A DNA stretch of 64,000 nucleotides from NCBI GenBank assembly GCA_950295325.1, contig OX485805.1:51548758-51612757 (forward strand). The letters run 5' to 3'. Below, one piece after another: positions 46,306 through 56,700 of the stretch. The first letter of the stretch is position 1; every line of letters begins with the position of its first letter. This DNA is from Polytrichum commune (lineage: Eukaryota > Streptophyta > Polytrichopsida > Polytrichales > Polytrichaceae). The notes under the pieces are model-generated. The model was not told the DNA's origin, did no database searches, and saw nothing but the letters and a program-made list of their open reading frames with translations. The position numbers and the translations under genes are program-made.

Positions 46306-49137
46306 CTTGAAAAGACAATGACATAATTGAATTGATGAAAGAGTTGGAGCAAAGAATACTATAGAAGCAAAGAAGCAATATACAAGTATTCTCCAATTCT
46401 GAGCAATGAATTGCAAACTAAATTTTGATGGAAACCTAGACTATAGCTTCAAACATAAAAGCCTCTCACCCAAGATGCAAGTAGCATGTTGCCGAGAATT
46501 TATTTATTTATATTTATATTTATTGTGACATACTAGATCCTTGACTAAACAAGGTCTCAACATATGGTAGTAGAATAATTTTTACATACCTACATAAACT
46601 AGTTTATTCTATTTGTATTCCTTCCAAACTATGCCACTTGGCATTAGTTTTGTCCTAGAAAACAACATAATTAATTTTGAGCATTGAAAGTAACTAAAGT
46701 AATTTAAAAATAGCCTAAGTAAAACTTAAAGGTAGTGCTACCTTTGCTCTTGAAAGAGCATCAAACTGGCACGCGCCGGTTTGATGTTCTTCTGAGAGAG
46801 TCATTCCATACTTGTTACTTTATGTTATAAAGTGGGCAAGTCGACTTCTCCTAATAATCTTAGTGAAGCAAATTCATTGCATGGGTAAAAAACTTGTAGT
46901 CAACCAACACCTATATTATTCAGTAAGCATTTCAATTTTCCACACTAAGATCCCATGACAACCACCAACCTTTCCATCATGAGTGCATGTACTGGGGATT
47001 AGCACAGAAAATACCCCTTCACTACCATCTGAATACTAGGAAACTACTAAAACAAATTACAGTGCCAAATCTTGCACAATTGATGGAGGTGGGCAGAACA
47101 ACATTAGACAAACCTGAAGCCAATTTTTCATTAGGTTTTTCACATGTTGTAGTGCAACATGTGCACTCCGCTTCGGCTTTGTTGTGACCTTGACCTATTG
47201 CAACATAGACGCCTCTTTTGTTGCCCAATCGTATTGTCAACTCTGCCAGAAAGCTCTTCTTGAATACCAGACGCATACAACCTAGCATGTTAGTCAATTA
47301 ATCCCTAAACATTTTTAGCATGTTAAAACTAATTGTGTATTGTTTCTTTATACTAGATGACATGGAATCTTCATCAAACTCTTTCCAAGTTACTATGTAT
47401 CCATGTATCAAGAAGAGTAACATTGGAAAACAACAAGCTACCCACTAATTACTAAAAAGTCACATCACAATCTATATTCAAGTTGTACAATATGTGAAAT
47501 ACCATATGTATGAGAGGCCCAAACCAGGCTCCAAAAATCTTTTGGGGTTAAATTACAAACTATTAGGATCCATGTTCCTCAACACAATTAATATGGCATT
47601 CTAAAATTTACAAAAAAAACATTAACAAGCATAACTAATGACGAATTACTTTAGAATGACCTAGTATAGAAATGCACCAAGTGATTGGCAACACGCAAGC
47701 CTTCCCACCGCAACAAACATCTCAAAAAACCACGATGGTTACAAGTGTGTTCTTGGGGTTGTCGCCCCATCCTGCACTTGTGAAATTGCTTTGTTTGATT
47801 CCCAGAAGACCTTGGTCTGGCAGCACATTTGAGATTAGTAAGCATCTTGGACACAATGTCATGCAAATTAAATCAGATAGGTCAAAGTGTCAACAACATA
47901 AGGATCTATAGGACTTCAAAAACTGCATCTCTATTTAATGGATAGATAGTACAAATTTCTACTTCCATATATTGCTCACCCTGATGTGCAAATCTATGTG
48001 GCTTTAAAGGATAAACAATTCTAATAGTTGTAAAAATAGATTTATGTATCTTAGAGGATGCAAAACAATGCCCATCCTATGGATCACTCAAACCCTATTA
48101 CTCAAGTAAACACCAGATTTATATCACCCTAATTCACTGATCCAAACCGCCTAAACCCTAAATGTGTAGCCGGACAAAGAGACACAATTAATATACTAAG
48201 TAAAGCATTTATTTGTGCACCAAGTTGTAAGTTAAGACCTCGTTCATGAGAGTAGCATCTATAGAATGGCAACCACAACAAATGAGGTATCTATGGAAAG
48301 AGGAATTGAGTGCGGATCGAGTCAGAGATGTCTTACTTCAGTTGGCAACCATGAAGCAAGCCAAGCTTGTGCAACAGATGCACGTTGAGAGGAGAATCAA
48401 ACTTTGGAAGCAGATGAAGCTCATCTCATAATGGTATACACACAACATGGATCGCTCCAGTTTAAGGCATGGAGACGTGAAGAAAGGGGAGACATCTTTG
48501 AGTCATATAGATATGAGAAGAACGCACACATACCCCCCAATTCTACGTACTTCTTGTTCAAAAGTGTCTATCGACACACAGTTTGCAAAAATCTACATCA
48601 AATTATTCCTGCAGCAAATGCCATATAAATTTCTACAGGTTACTTACATTGGGAATCGAACCCCCAACCTCTTCCTTGAGGTTTGGGTATCTCTCCACCA
48701 TCATCCGGTAGTTTAGGGTCGTCTTGGACCTAAATGAGACTGCACTTGAGTTGCCTTCAATCACAATAGTCTTCCCAATCGCATTGTGACCCAAAACAAA
48801 ACCACACACAGACAAGACTAGATTTCCCACTCAAGTTCATCACGTTCAAGGAAGAGCTTGGCTATATATGGTGCATAACAAATTCTACATATCTCGGTGC
48901 ATAACACATCTACACATCTCATTTACATAGAACACTAGCACATGTGGTGCAGATTCGATGAGATGAGAGTAGGAAACGTTCCCAATGTTCAAGAAGGGTC
49001 CATGGCTCAAAGAATGACTAACATTGTTGGAGCTGAGTATGTCCATGGTTCCGTCCTGGGCAACATGTGGGCAAGACCATAAAGTTCTGGTTTGGGCATT
49101 CACGCATGGGTCAAGCCACGTGGATTCTTAAGCGGAC
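46306..49137. other. Spacer up to the right arm, no intact gene
   Basis: About 2.8 kb. Near 48,649-48,670 the minus strand has GGGGGTTCGATTCCCA, like the B box of a tRNA promoter, preceded by GATGGTGGAGAGATACCC. This could be a tRNA-derived SINE, but no full cloverleaf is visible. A TATTTATATT tract occurs near 46,500. No other feature is supportable. Confidence 0.35.
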
Positions 49138-50325
49138 AAAACTCGATAACAGTGCTTAATCGTCTGGCCTGTTGAAATTAATACAAATTTTTAGAGTCAA
49201 GACTGTCCCATTTGAGAGGACCAACCTGTAAGCAGAAGATTCAAGGAGACTTGAATGATTAGGAAGGCTGCTGTGTTCTTATTTCAGGAACTCAGATTTC
49301 GACATCGATTATGTTACATGTCCAAGAGGTAAGGGCACTTTCGGAATTCCTCGTTGTTGTTCGCCCTTACTAAAAATGGGGTACCAAATCCAAAGCTCTA
49401 TGCTTGCTAGATCATATTCTACATTTTTTGTTGGACAACCCTTCAAAATGCGGGCACCCAACCGACGGGAAGGTGACTAATTCCATCCCTACTCTACAAA
49501 AGAATTGCTCAGGATTCTAGTTGAACAATCCGTCTGGTGGATGCTTGTCCTGAAATAATTTGCTACTCCTCTGAAAGAATGGGCTTGCAAGGTTCATGGT
49601 TATACAAAGCACCACAAATCTGCCAGTCGGTTTGATGTGCTCCTATCGCCCCCAATCGATGCTGGAGAGCCCTGGAACAAGGGTTGGGGCTCAAAATAAT
49701 AATTTTCCATTGCATCCACCATTTCTGCTTCCTTCACCATCTCTTGAAAGAAACTGATCTCCAGAATTGGTTCCAGCTCCCCAAATGCGACGTCGATACG
49801 GTCCTCCATAGCTCCCACTTCATTTGCTGAGCTCGTTGCCTCGGACGCCGAGCAAGCACGGGACTGATTGAAATCTTGGGAACCGCAGTCCCATGAAGTA
49901 ATCGACGAGCGTTCACTCTCATCCTCGACAAAGCATCGTGTGGGAGGGATGGAGAGGGGTTCGGCTGCGGGAACAGAGGATGTGGCAGCTGCGGCAGCGG
50001 CAGCTTGGATGTCCTTGGCAGACATGGGGTTTGACAAATTTGAGGGAATTCGAGGCGGGGAGTCGGGGAAGTTCAACCTCGCAGTAGCTGACTCTCCATT
50101 CAAGCACACCACACCCGCATCGTACGCCCTGGCAGCCATCTCGGCTGTGGAGAATGACCCCAACCAAATGCGCTCCTTGGTGTCTGGATCTCTAATCTCT
50201 GTGACCCACTTCCCCCACGCCCGCATGCGTACCCCTTTCAACCCCGTTCGCTTCGCAGGCGACCAAGTCGAGCTCCGTCGCTTCGCAGCAGATTTCTTCA
50301 CAGGCCTTAACAGAAGATTACCTCC

Positions 50326-50656
50326 TAATGGATGTATACGTTCATCCAGTTACATCCAAGAACAGATTCTGTTACGAGAAGTGAAGAACTATCCAGAGAC
50401 GAAACTTCTAGATGAATGTCTGATAGAATTGCTTTATATACAGATATAGAATTACAGTGGATTATCTTAGCGAATGTAATGTATCAGACTAGTGAGGATA
50501 AGTCTAGATATGGCAACACATGAGCAGGCTAGATCCACCAGGCGTAAGAACACTTGTTATGTTCTGTAAGGTGTTTTGTATACAGGAAAATAAAATTTCA
50601 TTACATTGCAGAGTTGGTCACACAGATACTTGTGTAACTAGTCTATACGCGCTTCA
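50326..50656 (+). repeat. 5' LTR of the copia element
   Basis: 331 bp, starting TAATGGATG and ending GCGCTTCA, so the terminal dinucleotides are TA...CA instead of the usual TG...CA. A promoter-like TTTATATAC lies at about 50,433-50,441 and a polyadenylation-type AATAAA at 50,589-50,594. I find no difference from the 3' LTR. Confidence 0.93.
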
Positions 50657-50673
50657 GGTTATGGGCCCACTAC
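50657..50673 (+). promoter_or_regulatory. Primer binding site, half-tRNA type
   Basis: GGTTATGGGCCCACTAC directly follows the 5' LTR. It is complementary, but for one base, to the anticodon-stem-loop region of plant initiator tRNA-Met (GUGGUGGGCCCAUAACC), not to the tRNA 3' end. This is the arrangement used by Drosophila copia and yeast Ty5, which prime from a cleaved half tRNA. The tRNA sequence is from memory. Confidence 0.7.
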
Positions 50674-50719
50674 TATAGGATTAACTCTGCAATTCTATGC
50701 TTAGATCTGATCCGCTTCA

Positions 50720-53700
50720 ATGGATAAGCGAGACGCCGAGCTCCCTAAGATTTTTGATGGAGAAAAGTTTCCCGTCTGGCGTTTTCACATGGAAATCTGC
50801 TTCGGAGACACAGGTATCATGCCGGTTGTCAATGGCACCGTTCTAAAGCCACCAGAGACCGCCACCGAAGAAGAGAAACTCGCCTGGGAAAAAGCAGATT
50901 CACGAGGAAAAAGAATGATAAGTTCTTCAGTGTCTATTCCAGTTCTTGAAAACTTAGTCAATTGTACTACTGCTGCATGCATGTGGGCAACACTTTGTTC
51001 ATTCTATCAACAGAAGTCTAGCGAGAATATTTACCTACTTCAGAGTACTTTCTTCAATTACAAGATGCATGCAAGTGATTCTATCAATACACATGTGAAC
51101 AAGATAATTAGTATGGGGAATTTACTCAAAGAAATGGGAGAACCATTTACTGAGAAAATGTTGATCACCAAAATTATTTGTAGTCTTCCAGCCAGCTACA
51201 ACAGCATCATAACAGCATGGGCGAATCTTCCTACTCCTGAGCAAACTGTTGCTAAACTCAAGGTTAGGCTTCTTCAGTTGGAGAATCTTCTAGCACTCCA
51301 GAACACTGACAGTAATGGTGATGCAGCATTCTTCACTCGTTCAAGCAAGCATTTCAGTGACCGATCTGGTGACAGATATGTTGATCGCTCCAGAGATCGC
51401 TTCAATGATCGCACCAGTGATCGCTCCAGTGATCGTCCAAGCAGATCATCCATGAAAGGCAAGAAACAACAACATGAATACAACAAGGATTATATACAAG
51501 ACTTGAAGAGCCGCACTCGATGCTTCAACTGCGGCGAACCAGATCACTGGACTGCTGAGTGTCCTTGCCCACGACAAGATCGAGTTAAGTTTTCAAATCA
51601 GAAGAAACAACAGAATGACCAACGACACAGAGATTCCAATAGCAAGCGAAGTGAAGCATATGCAGTAGCAACTGAACAGCATCACTCTGATTCCAGTAAT
51701 CACTCTTCACAATCAGAGGCTGATTCCTGCGCACTCGCCACTGTAAGTCGACACTCACATGCGCTAAGTGTTCACCTAGACGAGACAGCCTGGTTTGCTG
51801 ATTCAGGAGCTACCGAACACATGACTGAACACAGAGAATGGTTTACAACGTTCGAGGACATACCATCAGGTACTTGGTCTGTGTCTATTGCTGATAATCG
51901 AAATATCTGGGTACGAGGCATAGGTGATATACATATCACAAGAACTGTTGACGGCATAGTAAAGCAGGGCATCCTCAAACAGGTTCTATTCATACCTGAA
52001 CTACGCCGAAATCTATTCTCGATTAGTCACGTATCCGAAACAGGGTACTCCTTTCAAACTATTGGTGACAAATGTGTTATTCGCAAAGATTTCGGCAAGG
52101 GTCCCAAAGTCATGGAGGGAATTCGAATCGGGGGATTGTACAAGCTCTCCATCGATCCTGTTTTACCTTCAAGAACAGAAATGCAAGAGTCATCAACTGT
52201 CCTTACAGTTAGTAGTAACTGCGACACAGATCTCACACTCTGGCATAACAGGATGGGACATGCAAATGTACAGGTACTTAAGCAAATGAGTATACACAAT
52301 AGTCTTCAAGATTTCACCATCTCTCCACATGGTAAACTGCCATCTGTATGTCAAGGCTGTGCTCTCGGAAAACAACACAAGGCATCATATGTTTCCCGAC
52401 CATTCAAGGAAAGGTCAAACATACCTGGAGAAGTCTTACACGCCGATCTGTGCGGAAAGATGTCCCAACTCTCCCTCGGAGGAACATCTTATTACATGCT
52501 GATCAAAGATGACTGCACATCTTACCGGTTTGTTGCATTCCTTAAAACCAAGGGTGATGCACTTCGATTTTTCAACAAGATTCTTCGATATATTGAACGC
52601 ACAACAGGAAATTATGTCAAGACTATTCGGACAGATCGGGGAAAAGAATTCTGTAATGATGAATTTGACTTACTTCTCGAACGCGAAGGCATTGTACGAG
52701 AAACCAGTACACCTTATACTCCACAGCAGAATGGTTATGTTGAACGTGACAACCGCACTATTTGCGAAGCTGCCCGCAGTATGCTTCATCTTCACAACAT
52801 TCCCCTGAAACTTTGGGCCGAGGCTGTTCACACAGCTGTGTATCTTCTCAATCGCACCATCAATACTCAAGTTGGATTCGTTACTCCATACGAATTATGG
52901 TTCCATAATAAACCTGGTGTGTCCCATTACCGTACCTTCGGCACTATTGCTTATATATTCATTGACAAATCCTTACGTACAAAATTTCAAGCCAAAGGTC
53001 ATAAGGTTGTTTTCATTGGCTACAGTCCTACCAGCAAGGGGTGGAGGTTTTGGAATCCTTCTACTGATCATGTTTCTGAGAGTTCTGATGTCATTTTTGA
53101 CGAACGAACTGGTTACTCGTCATCCCTCTTTCTCTCCGAACAGGCATCCCCTGAAACTATACCAGTTCACCTTCATTTTCCTACTCCTATTTTCCCTTCT
53201 ATTCCAGTGGGAGATCCAGAGGGAGATTCTCATATCGCTCCACTAGCTGATTCAGTGGGAGCTGACATAGCTGATTCAGTGGGAGAACCCTTATCTTCCA
53301 TTTCGTTACCCCCTCTTGATGATGATTCTCATTCATCTTTTCCTAATTCCCCTGATCCCACAGATCCTTCTTCTTCTTCTTCTGATCCTTATAATTTTGA
53401 CATTCCTTATTCACCTTCGACTCCCTTATCTGATGAACCTATTCAACCCAAGTTTAAGAGTCTTACCGACTTATATCTTGATCCTCCTCCTTCAACCTCG
53501 TCCTCCTCATTCGCAAATATGGTTTCATCTGCTGAGTCCTACCGTGAACCTGCCACTTATCAACAAGCAACAATGTCACCTCAAGCTAAATTCTGGAAAG
53601 AAGCCATGGACAGAGAATATAATTCGTTGATGGACAATCATACCTGGATTTTGGTCCCTCCTCCTCCTGGTCGCAAGATTATCCAGTGCAAATGGGTCTA

Positions 53701-55165
53701 CAAAATCAAATACACGTCAACTGGTGCTATTGATAAGTATAAGGCCCGACTCGTCGCAAAAGGATACAGTCAAGTTCATGGTATTGATTACACAGAGACA
53801 TTCAGCCCAGTTATTAAACATGATTCTATTCGGGTATTATTCGCTATTGCTGCTACCTTACGCATGCATATGCGACAATTTGATATTGGTACTGCTTATC
53901 TAAACAGTGACCTAACCACACGCATTTACATGCGTCAACCCGAGGGCTATCTCCATTCCAAGCTTCCCTCTCATGTTTGTCAACTCCTCAAGAGTTTATA
54001 TGGGCTTAAACAATCTGGCAGACTCTGGAATCATACTTTTGATGCATTTCTGAAGCTTTATAACCTTTTACCCAGCTACGCCGACACATGTGTTTACTAT
54101 CGGCCTACAGCTTCTAAACAATCTGTGGATCTTATCGTTGGGATTTTCGTGGATGATGGTATCGTATGCGCTTCAAATGAACACGATCTTGATGTTGTCA
54201 TTCAACATCTGGCCAGTATGTTCAAGGTAACTCACGGACCTATGGATTACTATGTGGGGTTTCAAGTTCACCGTGATTTATCTAATCATACCATTTTCAT
54301 CAATCAAGCCAGATATATCTCAGACATTCTTCACCGGTTTCAGCTTCAAAATGCAAACCCTATCTCTACTCCAGCTGACAACCACGTACCTCTTCAAGAG
54401 ACATTAGGCCCCGATGACACTCTTCTTTCATCAACAATACCTTACAGGGAAGCCGTCGGTTGTCTTATGTACGCCATGGTACTCACACGTCCTGACATCG
54501 CTTTTGCGGTCAGTCGAGTTGCCAAGTTCACCAGCACACCTCGCCAATCTCATTGGACTGCGGTTAAGCGTATCTTTCGATACCTTTCTGGTACTCAACA
54601 TATGGGGCTATCTTATTATGGTTCTCCATCAGATCTCACTCTCCGAGGATATTGTGATGCTGATTACGCTGGTGATCACGATGATCGCAAGTCACGCACC
54701 GGATACATGTTTCTTCTCGCAAATGGCGCTATAGCTTGGTGCAGTAAACGACAAGGGTGCACTGCTGATTCCACTACTGAAGCCGAGTTCGTTGCCCTCG
54801 CCGAATCCGTCAAGGAAGCCATCTGGTTGCGCCGTCTCCTTCACAGTTTGGGTTTTCCTTCCCACCAACCCACACAGATTTACTCTGACAATCAAGGCGC
54901 CATCCAACTGGTTAAGAATCCCAGGTATCATAAACGTACAAAACATATTGAAACCAAATACTATCTTATTCGTGAAAAGTATGATCAACAACAGATTGTT
55001 GTGTCCTATATCAACACTAAACAACAGCCGGCGGACATACTTACCAAGGCCCTTACACGTGATACTTTTCAGTATCTTCGTCATCTTCATGGTCTTGTTG
55101 TTCCTCCTTCTCGAATGAGTGGGAGATCAGATGAAAACATTCTCACAGAAGAACAATCAAGTTAG
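50720..55165 (+). CDS. Copia gag-pol polyprotein
   Basis: One uninterrupted frame of 1,481 codons, starting at the first ATG after the primer site. Residues 1 to about 250 are the gag capsid-like part. A CCHC zinc knuckle (CFNCGEPDHWTAEC) is at 268-281, preceded by a repetitive Arg/Asp/Ser-rich segment (DRSGDRYVDRSRDR type). The aspartic protease has DSGATEH at about 361. Integrase has the zinc HHCC (H509, H514, C544, C547) and a catalytic D576, D639, E675 triad with D35E spacing. Reverse transcriptase has FVDDG at about 1,143-1,147. RNase H has CDADYAGD with D1313, then ADSTTEAEFVAL. All catalytic residues appear present. The product is cleaved into particle, integrase and polymerase proteins that copy the element through RNA and insert it elsewhere. 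Confidence 0.96.
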   Translation: MDKRDAELPKIFDGEKFPVWRFHMEICFGDTGIMPVVNGTVLKPPETATEEEKLAWEKADSRGKRMISSSVSIPVLENLVNCTTAACMWATLCSFYQQKSSENIYLLQSTFFNYKMHASDSINTHVNKIISMGNLLKEMGEPFTEKMLITKIICSLPASYNSIITAWANLPTPEQTVAKLKVRLLQLENLLALQNTDSNGDAAFFTRSSKHFSDRSGDRYVDRSRDRFNDRTSDRSSDRPSRSSMKGKKQQHEYNKDYIQDLKSRTRCFNCGEPDHWTAECPCPRQDRVKFSNQKKQQNDQRHRDSNSKRSEAYAVATEQHHSDSSNHSSQSEADSCALATVSRHSHALSVHLDETAWFADSGATEHMTEHREWFTTFEDIPSGTWSVSIADNRNIWVRGIGDIHITRTVDGIVKQGILKQVLFIPELRRNLFSISHVSETGYSFQTIGDKCVIRKDFGKGPKVMEGIRIGGLYKLSIDPVLPSRTEMQESSTVLTVSSNCDTDLTLWHNRMGHANVQVLKQMSIHNSLQDFTISPHGKLPSVCQGCALGKQHKASYVSRPFKERSNIPGEVLHADLCGKMSQLSLGGTSYYMLIKDDCTSYRFVAFLKTKGDALRFFNKILRYIERTTGNYVKTIRTDRGKEFCNDEFDLLLEREGIVRETSTPYTPQQNGYVERDNRTICEAARSMLHLHNIPLKLWAEAVHTAVYLLNRTINTQVGFVTPYELWFHNKPGVSHYRTFGTIAYIFIDKSLRTKFQAKGHKVVFIGYSPTSKGWRFWNPSTDHVSESSDVIFDERTGYSSSLFLSEQASPETIPVHLHFPTPIFPSIPVGDPEGDSHIAPLADSVGADIADSVGEPLSSISLPPLDDDSHSSFPNSPDPTDPSSSSSDPYNFDIPYSPSTPLSDEPIQPKFKSLTDLYLDPPPSTSSSSFANMVSSAESYREPATYQQATMSPQAKFWKEAMDREYNSLMDNHTWILVPPPPGRKIIQCKWVYKIKYTSTGAIDKYKARLVAKGYSQVHGIDYTETFSPVIKHDSIRVLFAIAATLRMHMRQFDIGTAYLNSDLTTRIYMRQPEGYLHSKLPSHVCQLLKSLYGLKQSGRLWNHTFDAFLKLYNLLPSYADTCVYYRPTASKQSVDLIVGIFVDDGIVCASNEHDLDVVIQHLASMFKVTHGPMDYYVGFQVHRDLSNHTIFINQARYISDILHRFQLQNANPISTPADNHVPLQETLGPDDTLLSSTIPYREAVGCLMYAMVLTRPDIAFAVSRVAKFTSTPRQSHWTAVKRIFRYLSGTQHMGLSYYGSPSDLTLRGYCDADYAGDHDDRKSRTGYMFLLANGAIAWCSKRQGCTADSTTEAEFVALAESVKEAIWLRRLLHSLGFPSHQPTQIYSDNQGAIQLVKNPRYHKRTKHIETKYYLIREKYDQQQIVVSYINTKQQPADILTKALTRDTFQYLRHLHGLVVPPSRMSGRSDENILTEEQSS

Positions 55166-55984
55166 TGTGCAGGATGAAATAAGAGCTACAAGTTTTCTAA
55201 GTTGAAGCAACACAGCATGAGAGAAGTTCTTGAAAAACAGCATGAGAGAAGTTCTTGACAAAAAGTGATAAGATGAGGATGAAGAAACCTGATACTAAGC
55301 TGTAGCAAAAGAAGATGGTGAAGAGAAACAGACAGATACTAATCCTGATACTAAAGCTGTAGCAAAGAAAATGATGAAGACAGATACTAATCGTGCTGTG
55401 AGTTAACAAGGAGGATGAAGGCGACAAATAATAAGGGTGCATATGAGCAACGGTGCACAGGAGAGCGTCAGTAAGACAGGATAAGAAGATAGTAAAGGAA
55501 GTATATTTCACTTGCAGGATAAGGAAAGAGAGTGCTCCGACGAAATGACGATGTTCTAAGAGAAACAGTTATATACTAGATAGCCACACACAAGAGAAAT
55601 GGAGAGCATGAAGTGGAAATGACTGAGTTGATCTCCAAGGCAGATCTCAGGAAATCACGCCGTCACAAGAAAGGTGAAATGACACACAGGGACAGCAACA
55701 AGACGTGGGCACCACTCATCGTCATCATTTAGGTCTAGGGTTAGGGTTTAGATTAGACAGATACTCATCATTGACAGGAATGGGGAAGATTGAAAAGACA
55801 TTATCTAGTAAGGCTAGTAGTTCATAGGCAGTGAGATCACTTATACTTGAGCAGGGGAGATTACTTAGAAAAAAAAAACCATTTGATCAAACTAGATACC
55901 TATAGGGTTTAGAAAACCTAGAGGCTAAGACTTAACTTAGGGTTAGGGTTACATCATGTCTGTAACTAGATGAACGAGTGGGAG
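55166..55984 (+). other. Copia 3' non-coding region and polypurine tract
   Basis: About 820 bp between the stop codon and the 3' LTR, long for copia. It contains a duplicated 23-bp unit (about 55,213-55,257, CAGCATGAGAGAAGTTCTTG) and a repeated CAGATACTAAT/CTGTAGCAAA segment. GAGTGGGAG (55,976-55,984) lies immediately before the LTR and is the probable polypurine tract. The same GAGTGGGAG also occurs near the end of the coding frame at about 55,115. No additional protein is supportable. Confidence 0.6.
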
Positions 55985-56315
55985 TAATGGATGTATACGT
56001 TCATCCAGTTACATCCAAGAACAGATTCTGTTACGAGAAGTGAAGAACTATCCAGAGACGAAACTTCTAGATGAATGTCTGATAGAATTGCTTTATATAC
56101 AGATATAGAATTACAGTGGATTATCTTAGCGAATGTAATGTATCAGACTAGTGAGGATAAGTCTAGATATGGCAACACATGAGCAGGCTAGATCCACCAG
56201 GCGTAAGAACACTTGTTATGTTCTGTAAGGTGTTTTGTATACAGGAAAATAAAATTTCATTACATTGCAGAGTTGGTCACACAGATACTTGTGTAACTAG
56301 TCTATACGCGCTTCA
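55985..56315 (+). repeat. 3' LTR of the copia element
   Basis: 331 bp, same TA...CA ends as the 5' LTR and no difference found on reading both through. It is followed by the second CCTCC. Confidence 0.93.
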
Positions 56316-56611
56316 CCTCCCCGTTTGGCCACCAACGTGGAATCGGCTTTCACCTTCTCCACCATCTCCAAGCAAACCTCCCCCCCCACTCCCAGTTCCT
56401 CGAATTCAAAACACCCAAACCTCTTCTTCTTCCCTTTTGTGCTAACGTCCACACAATGGAGGCAGCTGCGAATTGCGTGTTCTGTGTGAGTTTCTGATGG
56501 GAGTTCTAGTTCAGTGATACTGGTGAAGAATGAAGAGAGCGGGGATGCGTTCTATAAGAAGCAGGCCGAGAGAGAAGGATTGATTCCTGCCGAGGTGCTA
56601 TAAGAGTAAAA

Positions 56612-56700
56612 GCATGTGACGATTAGAAAAGAAGCATGGGTCCCAGGGATACACTCTAACTTCAAAAGAAGCCATTTGGCGGAATCTCGGAAGGCGCGGC
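56612..56700 (-). promoter_or_regulatory. Promoter module of the disrupted DREB-2
   Basis: On the minus strand GCCGCGCC (complement 56,693-56,700), CCGCCAAATGGCT, GGGACCCATGCTTC and GTCACATGC (complement 56,612-56,620) are all kept. They match the left-arm DREB-2 module base for base as far as read. The gene may still be transcribed up to the copia element. Confidence 0.6.

Larger units (their letters stand above)
50326..56315 (+). mobile_element. Complete Ty1/copia LTR retrotransposon
   Basis: 5,990 bp with two 331-bp LTRs, target duplication CCTCC (50,321-50,325 and 56,316-56,320), a primer site, one gag-pol frame, a purine-rich tract and no damage that I can see. The left arm keeps the empty site at about 38,393-38,402. 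Domain order (protease, integrase, reverse transcriptase, RNase H) is that of Ty1/copia. LTR identity and an open frame point to very recent insertion, and the element may still be active. Confidence 0.95.
49600..56365 (-). pseudogene. DREB-2 (right arm), disrupted by copia
   Basis: The start codon (56,365) and first 17 or so codons ([17 protein letters not shown]) lie at 56,316-56,365. The rest, from NLLLRPVKK through the AP2 domain to LADLWCFV, lies at 49,600-50,325. A 5,990-bp copia element separates them. The insertion is within the codons for GG/NLL, before the AP2 domain, with CCTCC duplicated. Apart from this the coding sequence matches the intact left-arm gene at every residue I compared. 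Its promoter module (56,612-56,700) is also intact. A short N-terminally truncated protein from an internal start is imaginable, but normal expression is lost. Confidence 0.9.

Noticed and set aside
48640-48720. tRNA gene suggested by GGTTCGATTCC
   Set aside because: Only a B-box-like word is present; no acceptor stem or anticodon arm can be drawn. At most a tRNA-derived SINE.
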